Source: Marsupella aquatica (lineage: Eukaryota > Marchantiophyta). From it: a stretch of DNA of 64,000 nucleotides. The position numbers and the translations under genes were made by a program. The stretch lies in contig OZ316892.1 in NCBI GenBank assembly GCA_973895155.1, positions 10,974,001 to 11,038,000 of the forward strand, in the 5' to 3' direction. Positions 32,405 to 43,563 of the stretch are shown here, piece after piece (position 1 is the first letter of the stretch; the number at the start of each line of letters is the position of its first letter). The notes beneath the pieces were generated by a model. It was not told the origin of the DNA, ran no database searches, and worked only from the letters and a program-made list of their open reading frames with translations.

Positions 32405-33180
32405 GACCTTGAAAATGGGCGCCCTAAAATTAGTATTAGTCATAATAATTACCGTGAATAGTGTACTACTATAATAACTAATCCCAACATTCTAGTCTAT
32501 CATCGTTTTACAAAAGTGAACAAGGGGAATCATGGTCCGTAGTCAGATATTTTCTAAAATTATTTAAGGCTCTTGGATTGAGTGAGATAGTTACCTCAGA
32601 TTTGTTTTAATTTATAGTACAAAATAAATATACTATGTAATAGAGTATTTGAATGTAATGTTGTGATTGTTTTGTAGCTTGCTTATAGTAGTTTTTAGCA
32701 TGGAGCATTAAAATAAAAATATATTATTTTATTATATATTTAAAGTACATTTTGGCATGGAGCATTAAAATGAAAATAGATTGAAATATAATTGTTTTTG
32801 GCATGGAACTAGCACTAAGGGTAAGTACCAAAATAGAGTAGATTGGCATTAAATTATTTTGGCTTTTGCTCTTAAAAAGAAGGTTTAATTTTTTGGAGGT
32901 TAATTGTCTTTTCTTCCCATTTTTTTTGCTCCTTTTTTGAATCTTTTTAATGGTGTTAAAGGGAAGAAAAAGGAGGAGGAGGAAGTACCAGACACTAGGA
33001 GGGCAAGAGGGGAAAGCAAGGAAAGCATGGAAAGAAAGGGAGAGGGGGGAAATAGGGGGCCAGAAAAATTTGGGTAAAAAAATAATCATGGGTTGAATAG
33101 ATGGAGTGGTCGTTATCTTGCGACTCCAATTTCTATGTGCAACACACCTGTTATTAAACATCACCATAACAACTTTACCT
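32405..33180. other. AT-rich intergenic sequence
   Basis: The frame 32724-33167 on - is Lys/Ser/Phe-rich and low in complexity, as expected for AT-rich DNA. Nothing is recognised. A short direct repeat, TTTTGGCATGGAGCATTAAA, is at about 32692 and 32751. Confidence 0.35.
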
Positions 33181-33184
33181 TACT

Positions 33185-33670
33185 TTGACATCTTTATCTC
33201 ATCTCACAATTTTTTTAATCACATTGACATCTTTTTTGACCTTGCTTGAAATCTTTTCCTCAACTCCACATGTTATCTTTGCTCACCTTAATTTTGTTAT
33301 CTCACTATCACCCTCAACATCTTTTCTCTCCTTGACATCTTTTACTCATCATTATATGTTTTTCTCATCTTGCCATCTTTTCTCTCCTTGACTTCTTTTC
33401 CTTAAATCAACATCTCTTTCTCTCATCAATGCCCGTATCAATGCCTTTTTTCACCTCAAAATCATTACCTCACCTCCTTATCTTGGCCTCTCCTTGACAT
33501 CTTTCCCTTGCCTAGACATCTTTTTCTCACCTCCCTATATTTTCCTCACCTCAACATGTTGCCCTCACCTCAACATCTTTTGTCTCACCTTGAATCTTGC
33601 CCTCACCTTGACATCTTGTCCTTGCCTCAACATCTTTGTCGCTCATTTACATCTTGCTCTCACCTCAAAA
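33185..33670. repeat. Degenerate pyrimidine-rich minisatellite
   Basis: Many imperfect units of about 20-26 bases occur, with the core CTTGACATCTTTTCTCTCAC or CTCACCTCAACATCTT. The plus strand is strongly T/C-rich throughout. The frames across it are repeat artefacts. Confidence 0.75.
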
Positions 33671-33779
33671 AATTATGTGCAACGCACTAGCATCAAACTA
33701 GTGACTAAAAAAATGAGAAAAATATCAAACACTACATGAGTGCAAAGTCAATGATATAGCATGTTTATCCTAGAACATG

Positions 33780-34345
33780 TCTCTTACTTGTCTCAAGTGT
33801 AGGGATAAGTATTTAAATCATTTAATTTATTTTTGATAAAAGAACAGAGTGGATGTGAAGTACTTGTCAATAAAATAATTTCTTAATTGTTAATTAAGAG
33901 TATGTGAGATAATACACAAAATTATAAGTATACATGCAACGAAAAGCATATATTAATGTTTAGGAAAGTATAAATGTAAAGAAGTTGTGCACATAAGGTA
34001 TATATTTTCACTTGCTTCTACGCAATGACAGTCTAACTCAATTAAAACCATAAAATTTGCAAAGGAAACCATGAGGGGAACTTAGTACACTAGATGTGCA
34101 CATTGTTCAAAATTATTTCACTCACTCTCATGAGAAAGATAAAATTCACTAAGGAGTGATTGAAAATGAAAGATAAAACATTTATGAGGGGAGCCAAAAT
34201 AAATTTCAGATACTCTAAAGTTAACTAAAATTAAAAGGGGTTCAAAAGTTAATTCAAAATTTTATGAGATAAGGATGTTTATAAAAGAAGGGTTAACTAA
34301 CCATAAATTTTAGAATTTTTACATTTAAGATCTTAAATAAGGCTG
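33780..34345 (+). repeat. Dispersed repeat family, copy 2 (diverged)
   Basis: It aligns in the same orientation with 25500-26030. Landmarks are GTACTTGTCAATAAAATAAT, AATTAAAACCATAAAATTTG, CATGAGGGGAACTTAG, AGCCAAAATAAATTTC and AATTAAAAGGGGTTCAAAAG. Similarity fades near 34260-34345, next to the retroelement-type region. A further piece of the family resumes at about 37865. Confidence 0.55.
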
Positions 34346-35041
34346 AAGTGGGACCTGAAGACTACTTTGAAGTGTTATGAGACTTTCAAGCTGATCTGAG
34401 GTCAACCCGGATTGATATTGGAGAAGGAGGATCGACCCGGAACTTTTTACTATAAGCCTGGAATGAGATATAAAGCTTATACCGAGACTCTACTCAACAA
34501 CAGCTGTCCATTGCCAAAGTTTTTAAAATCATAAGTCAAACATAGGCACGACCACAGCAGAATCCGGATATAAGGAAGGAGAGTCGATCTGGCCTCTCAC
34601 ACCTCTCAAAGCCGAACTTAGTAGGTTTTGAGCTCCCGAGCGCATTAGGCTGTTTAAGCAGTAGAATGAGGAGGCTCTACACTTTTGGTAGAGGATCTTG
34701 GATCCGGATTATAGGACCAATCTTGCATTGCATGATGAGAGCCTGGATATGAGGGAACTGACTGATTCGTTGTGAGGGGAATGCCTACTCCACCGCTGGA
34801 AGTGAAGGCAAAAAGTTTGAGATCCTGATAGTGGATACATCGGTTGTGAGAAGGGAGGCCAGGTCGACCCGGACATCACCATTGCAAGCCCGATTGAGTC
34901 CAGATTTTCCCCACTCTAGATGACCCTGCATTGTGGTTGACAAAATCTTGATGCAATTCTTCCGAAATGATTTTCAGTTGATCAGAAACGCTGCGGCCAG
35001 GTCGACCTGGACATTTCTACCAGTGGTCGACACTGAAGAGA
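34346..35041 (+). other. Leader-like region of the 35 kb retroelement ORF
   Basis: This is non-coding, with several GTCGACCCGG or GACCCGGA-type motifs (34433, 34871 and others) that also occur just after the internal stop of the next ORF. It is likely untranslated leader or LTR sequence of the same element. Clear LTR ends were not found. Confidence 0.35.
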
Positions 35042-36748
35042 TTGAACATTCTGAAGTCGCATCATTGTAGAGCTTGCCGTAGAGGAGGCAGAACATTTAC
35101 CAAAAATCAATTTTCTGCTTCCAGAAATCCTATGGAGCAAGGGGCGGATCCAGCCGGAATGTCCACTTCTCGCGTCTCTAAGGGGCATTCAACCTCAACA
35201 TCACCTGCACCTACTCCGGTTAAAGCCCCTGTGAGACGATCGAAGAGAAAGGAGATCCCTATTGCCATGAAAATTCTGAGGCCAGCTATTCCGGACAGTG
35301 AAGCTGAGAAGGTCAAACTGAGGGAGTCTTTGCTCAGGATGGGCTGTGAGTCTCTGATGGAGCTACCCTGGAGTTATCAGAGCGAAGATATGATCAGAGA
35401 GATCCGATCCAAGGAGTATCCGGCTGAGTTTAAGGATACCTCCAGAGGCCGACCTGAGCGATGGACTCAGATGATGATTGCAGGAGCTTTTGTATTGGAA
35501 GATGAAGGAGAAGGTCCAGTGGGGAGAGCTGTCAATCTAATTCTCCCTTACTTCAAAGGAGCCATCAACAGTAAGGACGGGTTCAATGTTTCTAAGTGTT
35601 TGGATCCTGATCTGAGACGAGTCTTTAGCTTTCTGCTACCCCTGTTGTACCCTGAGAAGCCAAGAAGAGTTACTGTTGGAGTTGGCTCTACCATTGTTGC
35701 TGCTTACAAGGGAGAAAGAAAAGTCAACTGGGCTAAGCTTATCTTTGATTTGATAAGGAAGCTGGTACAGAACCTGTCCAACAAGAGTCCTACTCCCCTC
35801 TCCTGCTACCTGGTACATCTATATAGCTTTGAAGGAGTTTTGTTCAGAGAGGAGAAGAAATTACTATTGGCCAAGTTCAACTTCATAAAGTATGGAGAGA
35901 CAGATCCAGATATCACCCAGGCCACCTCTGATGACAGTGAGGATGAGGAGCCAGCAGAGACAAATCCTTGAAAGACCCGGTCTGCTGCCCGGAACCTCGA
36001 CCCAGACTTTTCCGACCCGGCCTTCGTCGACCCGGCTGAATTTCTGGATGCACCCGGCCATGCCTCCCTAGACATCCTAGCTGATTTCCAGATCATCTCA
36101 GACACATTCCAGAAGGTGAAGAGGAAGACCATTGTGATGGAGAAGGCCATCACTGACATTTCTCAGAAGTTAGGAGTAAAACCAGGGCAGATTCTTGAGA
36201 AGATCTCCACCATGAGTGATATCACAGATAAGAGGAAGTTAGAGAAGGAGAATGAGTTCCTCAAGAAGAAGGTATCTGAACTCAAACAGCAGTTGGAAAG
36301 GAGTAAGAAGAAGAATGAGCTTGAGCATACTCTCCAACTCAGTATCACTCAATCTTTGGATCTGATTGAGCCTTTGACCAAGATAGCTTCTCTGGATCTT
36401 CTTAAGGCCCAAATTTATAATGAGTATTTGGCCAAGAACACCACACCCATCCTTTTCTCCAAGATTAACCATTTAGTGGTAGATGTGAGTACCAAGGTGG
36501 ATGATGCACTTACAGGCCTCTCAAAGACCTGTGAAGCCTTAAGGGAGATGAGTGACTTGACTACTGAGGAGCTATTAGCTGATACTGAGATTCCTCCCTT
36601 TACTACCAGATCTTTCTCTCCTAGTCCTCATGAAGGAGTCTATTCCACTGGCCCCTCATCACCCCTCAACCCTCCTGGTTTCCCCACTCCCAGTACACAC
36701 TTCCACTCCCATTCTTACACTTATTCTCATGACCCAAGTGCCCATTAG
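35042..36748 (+). pseudogene. Retroelement-type ORF split by one in-frame TGA
   Basis: Two long frames, 35042-35971 (309 codons) and the one containing 36116-36748, are in the same frame and separated only by TGA at 35969-35971. No other stop lies between, so the original frame had about 568 codons. The first half contains RPERWTQMMIAGAFVLE and VNWAKLIFDLIRKLVQNLS with a helix-rich tail. This resembles the plant transposon-protein domain found as an extra ORF in plant LTR retroelements. The second half is a coiled coil (KLEKENEFLKKKVSELKQQL) with a Pro/Ser/His-rich end. No protease, reverse transcriptase or integrase is nearby. Function and exact family are unknown; an eroded gag-like or accessory ORF is the likeliest reading. 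Confidence 0.5.
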
Positions 36749-37860
36749 GAGAACATGGATATTGACCCGTCCATCCCTTTTACCACTGGTCAGCAAGGAG
36801 TTTTCCTTCGACCAGAACCCCTTGCCATGGCTAACCCTGAGGAGGTTCCTTCTCAAAAGCTAGGACCAGAATAGAGTTATATTTAGAGAGTTAGAGCCAC
36901 ATTAGTTTAGACTTAGAAATAACTATATAGATTAGTATATGAGTAAGTAGACTCCAGTATTTTGTTGATGTATCCATTGGAGACTCTACTCCATTTTTGA
37001 CTATGATAGTTCACTTTTATTTACATATTTCTTTAGACTTTGGTTTTGAAGAGGCATGTCTTTTCATAATCTCCACTTTTAGTACAAAAGGAGGAGAACC
37101 CAAAGTCAACCTTGGAAGAGAGAAAATATACATTTGATTTTCTCATTGCTTTTGAAGGAATCTATGTCTTTTCTTCCCTTTCTTTTTACCATGGTTGAGT
37201 AAAAGAAAGAACTTTTAGCAACCCTTGAGTTGTTCTGAAGTGTTCAATGAATGCTAGAGTGTGCCTTAATGATATTGAAAGATCAATGAGATTTGTGATC
37301 AATACATTTGGAAGATTCACCAAAGAGGAAATTGACATTTGCACAAAACTCAAACAAGCAATCTTAAGGATTGTAGGAGAAGTAAACCAATTCGAGTATC
37401 CTAGTACCGTCTTAAGCAAGACCAGAAAAGTGTCCCGGGTTGATTTACATTGTTGTCTTCTAAATTCAAGAGATGGAGAAGAGTTGCTACGAGAAATCAA
37501 AAAGCATAAAAAATGTTGATTTTTGAATCTTAAATTAGGCCATAATCCTTATTGAAGGAGTGGTGATGGTCAGAAATTCAATTCCTTTGCACTTTGAAAA
37601 CTCCTATCTACTCTCTCTCTAGTTTCAATCTTTATTAATTCTAGTCTTTATTATTGCACTGTGAATCCTAAGGATTACCCACTTGAGTTTGTGATTAAAC
37701 ACTTATGTTAAGGAGATCATTAGAAATCTCTCCAACCTAAGAATGTTGGTATAAACTTCTCAAATTGTGTTAATTAGGTCTTTTCGATCTTATCCACTCC
37801 TAACCGGAACGAAATCGAGTTGTTAAGGAGTAAATTGTCATTTATCTCTTTATCACCTTG
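36749..37860 (+). other. 3' part of the 35 kb element, mostly non-coding
   Basis: Purine-rich AAAAGGAGGAGAACC at about 37086 could be a polypurine tract. A 90-codon frame at 37247-37519 (MNARVCLNDIERSMRF...) has no recognisable motif. Family-1 repeat sequence resumes near 37865, which suggests the whole 34.3-37.9 kb block was inserted into a copy of that repeat. Confidence 0.35.
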
Positions 37861-37864
37861 CTAC

Positions 37865-38740
37865 AAATTTAATTAATACAAATGATAATTCACCTTGTTA
37901 AGGCACATAATAATTAAAATACTAGACACAAAATCTGAATAAGACAAAACGTGACAATTAGATTCACCATAATCTGAATAAGACAAAAAGTGACAATTTA
38001 GATTCACCTAGTGCAAACTCAATGATTAATGTCTACATTGAAATATGTGACAAGAGCTGGTGGGTCACATCCAATGTACTAACCAATTAACCAAATCACT
38101 TGCAAGTGGGAGCTAATGGGTCACATCCAATGTCCTAACCAAATCAGCAAGTGGGACACTCAATGACTAGTGTCTACATTGGAATTTTTGAAGCTGCTAT
38201 ATATGGTGAATTCACCTTTCAGATTTTGTCTTATTGAGATTTTTTGTGTCATGTATTTTTATTTCAATGTGCCTTATTAAGGGGCAGCATTTGTATCATA
38301 TACATTTTTAATTAATTTTTAGACCCCTCCAATTCTAGAGTGTTTTGAACTTATTTTGGCAGCCCTCTTATAACTTTTAAAGTTGGTGATCTCTTGAAGA
38401 TGAAACCAACGGGCTCCACCACTTGAACAAAGTATTCTCATGAGTGAGAGAAATGATTCCTAATAACATGAACACATAGTGTCTTAAGTTCCCCTCATGT
38501 CTTTCTTACTTAGGTTATGGATTTGATTGAAATGGGTGTCATTCATAAGGCACATTGAATTAAGTGGACAAATAGTAGCATAGTTTTGTCATTAAACTTG
38601 ACTGTACTTTTCATTGGTCACTGTGCTTTTCTTGGCAAGCACTTTACTTACATTATTTGATCCTTCTAGTTATGCTCTAATATTTTATTTACTTTCAGAT
38701 CACTACACCACCAAACAAATCAAGCATGTTCGAGGATGAG
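37865..38740 (-). repeat. Dispersed repeat family, copy 3, with an internal inverted piece
   Basis: 38200-38740 is the reverse complement of copy 1 (25440-26065). The short block 37885-38010 (TTAAGGCACATAATAATTAA, then CTGAATAAGACAAA twice) runs in the opposite direction. The block 37885-38290 is therefore itself an inverted repeat enclosing the TGGGTCACATCCAATG units described next. Confidence 0.65.
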
Positions 38741-39055
38741 CATGCTATATCTATATTGGAATATGTGACAAGAGCTAATGGGTCACCTCCAATGTCCTAA
38801 CCAAATCAGCAAGTGGGAACTCAATGACTAGTGTCTACATATAGCAGTGTCAAAATTCAATACATGAATGCAAACTCAATGACTAGTGTCTTCATTGGAA
38901 TATGTGACAAAAGCTAACCAAAACAGCAAGTGGGAACTCAATGACTAGTGTTTACATTGGAATATGTGACAAGAGCTAATGGGTCACATCCAATGTCCTA
39001 ACCAAATCAGCAAGTGGGACAAGAATGTAACCAAATCAGCAAGTGGGACAAGAAT
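38025..39055. repeat. Repeats with GGGTCACATCCAATGTCCTA core
   Basis: Units of roughly 75-110 bases recur around 38025-38190 and 38745-39055. They are built from CTCAATGACTAGTGTCTACA, TTGGAATATGTGACAAGAGC, GGGTCACATCCAATGTCCTA and ACCAAATCAGCAAGTGGGA, in varying combinations and truncations. Confidence 0.75.
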
Positions 39056-39059
39056 GTAC

Positions 39060-39465
39060 TCTTGGGGGGCTAGCGTTTGGGGGCAGAGTGGTGCTCACTC
39101 TGAAGGATGACAATAAATGGCTTGAGCCTGGGCACGCTGCAAGGCCACTGAAATGCGCTGACAAAGTGTGTGGTCAAGATGGACAGTGGGGGTCCGGAGG
39201 AACCCGTCCATCCATGCACATGTCACAAGCAGCCTCTCAATAAGGGTGGTGGAGAAAAGAAAGTATTGCAATAGTTGTAGACGCATTTCTTGCAAACGCT
39301 CACCCCACAGTGGATTCGGTGATGGCCAATGGTAGATACATTTTCAAATTTCAGCCCCAATATCATCCACCAGCTAACTCTTACGCTAAAGGAATTTAGA
39401 ATATATCTACAGTAGTATATGAGACTAGTACTAAGAGCTACCTGGAATACTTATGAGTCAAGAGG
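39060..39465. other. Intergenic, nothing recognised
   Basis: The antisense frames 39043-39243 (+) and 39095-39295 (-) overlap, and neither shows a motif. Confidence 0.35.
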
Positions 39466-39469
39466 ATAA

Positions 39470-39690
39470 AATATTGCAGTTTTTAAGTACATTGTCACTA
39501 AAGATGTTTAAATTTACAATATTGCCACTATTTTTTTCATATTTATAAAAATATCATTATTTAAGTATATAGTTCCCCTAGTTACCCTGGTAAACTTGTC
39601 ATCTGTATATGAAACCATGACATTTTTATAAATATAGAAAAACAGTGACAGTATTGTGAATTAGAACATCTTTAGTGATAAAATAATTAA
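39470..39690. mobile_element. MITE related to the 56.7-62.6 kb Mutator-like element
   Basis: Near-palindromic. The left part (CACTAAAGATG, TTTACAATATTGCCACTATT, CATATTTATAAAAAT) is repeated in inverse at the right part (ATTTTTATAAATATAG, CAGTGACAGTATTGTGAATT, CATCTTTAGTGA). The same string order, including a GTTACC-TGGTGAAC-like stretch further in, is found in the terminal repeat of the large Mutator-like element at 56785-56900. The 220 bases thus look like two terminal repeats placed end to end, that is, a deletion-derived non-autonomous copy. It codes nothing. Confidence 0.65.
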
Positions 39691-39699
39691 AAGCTGAAA

Positions 39700-40430
39700 A
39701 ACATTAATTAGCCCTAGATAATCTTGACAGTGCCTATTCTCTACAGAAAAATGAAATGAAGATGTTATCCTTTAGTCAAGTAAGGCTTTGTGGTCTCCCT
39801 TTGTTATAAAGCTTGACATGTATGCTTGAAATTGAAAATGTTGTTCTTTATTCAAATAACACTTTTCTGACTAATGCTCATTGTCCATGAGAATAGTTAG
39901 GTCCCACCGGTCAAATATAATGGAACTCTTCAGAGATTGAAATTGTACGGGACCTGTCTATCGGTAGATCTCAAATATTCAACCCAATAACAAAAGTGCC
40001 AAATGGGGAGACAAGATCTGCAGGTGATGGATGAAAGGGGATAAAAGAAGGGAAAAGCATTGGGATACCTAGTCTGTCTCTCTAATCATACACGAGTGGC
40101 GATGTCATCTAGAACTTTTGCAGAGGAGTCAAAACCTTGAGTAGGCTACGTGCTTGACGTCTGTACGAGGAGGTATTCCATGTCATGATGGACGTAATAG
40201 TTGGCATTCACTTGTGGCCCAAGTTCACTTACCTGACTCTAAAACCATTCAACCATTCAGCCATTCAGGGATGTCGGGATGATATTCTCTGGAAAGTCAT
40301 TAATGATTTCCCCACCATTAATGACTTTTCCACCTTGTGCTGCCCAATAAAATCTGAAAATTGTCTCCCGTTCTAGTCCGTGTGCTGCTCTATAAAACAT
40401 GAAAATCATCATTCTTTAGGTGCCACTAGA
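39700..40430. other. AT-rich intergenic sequence
   Basis: No gene was seen. ATTAATGATTTCCCCACCAT / ATTAATGACTTTTCCACC is a local duplication at 40300-40335. Confidence 0.35.
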
Positions 40431-40436
40431 GTTATT

Positions 40437-40560
40437 TGATCCCTAATTTTTGGGTGGGGTTTGTGCACAAAAAATTCTGCCCACGGGATTTCAACTTGGG
40501 ACCTCCTGATCCCCACTCAAGCACGCTACTAATGTACCAGAGTCTCCAGGACAAAAGTGC
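40437..40560 (-). mobile_element. Probable tRNA-derived SINE head
   Basis: Read on -, TTAGTAGCGTGCTTGAGTGG then GGTCCCAAGTTGAAATCCC resemble the A and B boxes of a tRNA-like pol III promoter, with a suitable spacing of about 25-30 bases. The element ends are not clear. Confidence 0.4.
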
Positions 40561-40899
40561 TCACCCATTTTTGGTATTTATATTCTTATCTTTGCGTACT
40601 GTTTGGGCAGCAGCTGGAAGGCCATGGGTAGAGTCAGAAATTACTTTCCAAGGACCCATAGCCCTGAATCTAAAACCCATGCAGAGTGCATGGTTCAGTA
40701 TGCCCTTAACCACCAACCGAGCAAGATGCAAATATGACATGATTATCCGTTCTTTTTGCTTTGAAAACCATTCTCATTGCGTATTGTTTCCACTTCTGCA
40801 AATGTTGCATGAATGGGTGACGCCAATGTTAGTTTGTCTAAATGTCAGTTGCACTGGAGCTCGAGATGCAAGTATCCACTCCCTTTTCATGTCCTAACG

Positions 40900-41655
40900 A
40901 GCCCTTGCACCGTGCAACAAGGAGGGCCAGCCTAGGGAGTCAGGCCGGGGCATTTTTGAGGCAGCGTGAGTAAGCACATATGTGCAAGGGGGTGTCCATT
41001 TTTTTCATCAATGGTTAGGGAAAACAACCAAGCAAATCAAACGACTCTGGATCTTTCCCGCCCAGGAGCTTTTTTGTATCGGGGCGAAGGATGAAAAAAG
41101 ACAGGCTTCCTTATTATAGTTGTAGATGATGTCCTTCAGTTTCCTTTCAAGATTCAAAAATATATAATATTGTGTCCCTCTTAGAGTACACTTTAATTAA
41201 CTATATGACCAACTCTATCATGATTTCATATTTAAGGACAATCCTCTGCCCACATTTTAGCTTTGAATTTCATTATTTTTGTACTGAAACAAATTTGGAT
41301 ATCCTCCCTTTTTCAAACCAAAATTTGAATCTTTTGAGTATCCTTTTTGTGAGACTGTTCGTTCATAGCCCTACTAGTTATGGTCCTACACCCCACTGAG
41401 CGACAAGTGGTCAACCCACAATTAGTCTCGCATGCTTTGCCGAATGAGTGAAGACCCACTTCGCCTTCAAGCGTTATCCATTTCTCCATGTATTTCTTGA
41501 CATCCACTTGCTATACAATAATGATATACAGTAGCTGATTAACATTAGTCTACTCATTTAGCTATTTACATCGGATTGAAATAATTAGTATACACAAGAA
41601 TTGCCCAATAGAAACGATGTAAAGAATTGTCCGGTTCAGACTGACTTTACCTTCG
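40900..41655. other. Intergenic, nothing recognised
   Basis: This is mixed composition, with overlapping antisense frames near 41172-41507 and no motif. Confidence 0.35.
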
Positions 41656-41659
41656 CGAG

Positions 41660-42235
41660 TGATATTCCTCAAAAGGACTAACAATTAATTGTATTCCATT
41701 CAGACGGCTTGGAAAGCTCCTGGCCTAGTACGACGTCTCTCAATACGAAGATTCAGTCTCTGGTGAGGCTCTAAACTTGCACTCCACTTCCAAATTAACC
41801 TTGCGCTCACGAGTGATATTCATGAACACCACAGATAATTAATTGACTTCCACTTGAGACGACTTGAAAAGCCCTTGGCCTTTGACGTTTGCCTCTCAAC
41901 ATGAAGATTCAGTCTCTGGTGTGGCTCTAAACTTACACTTCAAAGCTCACTTTGCGTTCACGAGTGATTTTCCTGAAAAGCACTAACAACTAATCGAATT
42001 CCCATTGAGAAGCCTTGGAAAGTCCTTGGCCTTGCATGTCTGCGTCTCAACATGAAGATCCAGTCTCTGCTGAGGCTCTTAACTTCCACTCCACTTCCAA
42101 ATTCACTTTGCCTTCACGAGTGATATTCATGAAACCCACTAACAATTGATATAATTCCCATTGAGACGGCTTAGAAAAGCTGTTGGGCTTGTATGGCTGC
42201 CTCTCAACATGAAGATTCACGGTTTCTCCCACGCA
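41660..42235 (-). repeat. Four-copy tandem repeat, unit about 150 bp, with a repeating peptide
   Basis: Each unit contains CTCTCAACATGAAGATTCAG, then GGCTCTAAACTTGCACT, then TTCACGAGTGATATTCATGA. Read on -, copies give a recurring peptide NITREGKVNLEVEWKLRA with changes. The best preserved copy lies inside a 113-codon frame at 42388-42047, and the other three copies carry stops or frame breaks. This could be a decayed protein-coding repeat or an exon duplicated in tandem. I do not recognise the protein. Confidence 0.6.
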
Positions 42236-42239
42236 ACAG

Positions 42240-43560
42240 AATCTGGAAGCAAGACCACCTTGAAGGCGAATGTGTGGTAGCATGATCAGAATTGTGTCTT
42301 GTGGAGTTCGTTCATGTTCGAAAAGTGAACCATCGGAACTAACTGCTCTCGTCGTTCGGGTCAAAATCAAATTCATTGAGGCTTTCAATTTACCTAGCAG
42401 GGGAGAACTAAAATATCGCCAGACCTGGATTGAGCATTCACCCCTTGATTGTGGGGTGCCCGTTTTGTTTCCTGGACTTTATTTTCAAAAATTTGATCAG
42501 GCAAGACAACCATCCCCAAAACTAGGTAGTGAAGAAAGTTGGAAGGTGTGAGTCCAAGCCCGTGATTCCAAGCCCTTCTGCTAGGTTCCAATTTTAGTCA
42601 AGCCATCTTCTAGGCCCCGAAATGGGCCATGCAGAATAACTTGCTATTTGCAGTTATCGAGTCACCAGAGTAACTAACAGCCCCCGACTGAAACATTCCT
42701 TCTCTCAACTTTTAAATTGTTTCTTTTGAAACATGAAGGAACCTGAAACTGACACGCCAAAATTCCTCCATAGAAATGTTGAAAGACCCATGAGGACCGA
42801 ATGATGGGGTGAAGAGACTTTATCCACTTGCTGAACAGGCAACTCTGATTACATATCTTCGTGAGCCAGCACTTCCTCTCTGAAATATAAGGAGGAAGGT
42901 GTGTAAAACGCAGAGTATCCAGGAATCACAGTAAACTGCGGAGTCTGGCAAACTCCGCACGTCACAAACTATTCAGGTGGTGGACGAGTGCAAATCATAA
43001 AAGCAAGTAGCAGGAACGTGAGTCAACCATTGAGCTCACCTCACCAACAAGATATCAACCTTGATCAAGCCATCAAGGTTGAAGTACCACCCTACAAGCA
43101 AGTTGACAAGGTCCTTTGTCAAACCAAAAGAACATAAATGGAGCAAACAAGCAAATATAAAACTACCAGAGTCCGACAAATTGACTGTGGCTGTAACGCT
43201 TTTTGGTTGTGCATGAGTGATAGAGTTGCACAAAAACACTTATTTCAAGGTGAAAGAGCACTTAGATCTATCATCGTCGCCTGTTTAATCCTGAAATAAA
43301 TTGTAAACTCAACACCAGATCCTAATGAACGTAGTCTTCAAGGCACTACATTTAGCCTCTTTTGGCAGGTCAGCTCACAGCTCTATGGGAAGACGACATA
43401 GAGGAACCTAATTTTCTGTCCAACTTTCACTTTCACATCCCCGCAGGGGGCAGAGTTCCCTTGCAGCCAATTTCGTTACTATTAAGTATGCACCTTGACC
43501 GTAGTGATTGCATTCGGTTAAACAGCACAATCACCAGAACAGATACGAAGCATTTCTCAG
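42240..43560. other. Intergenic region beyond the COX7C-like gene
   Basis: This holds the 3' flank of the minus-strand COX7C-like gene. The frames at 42394-42591 (-) and 43362-43649 (+) are unrecognised. Confidence 0.35.
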
Positions 43561-43563
43561 ATT

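Noticed and set aside
33185-33739. Long frames on + in the CTTGACATC region
   Set aside because: Low-complexity pyrimidine-rich minisatellite; the peptides have no domain features.
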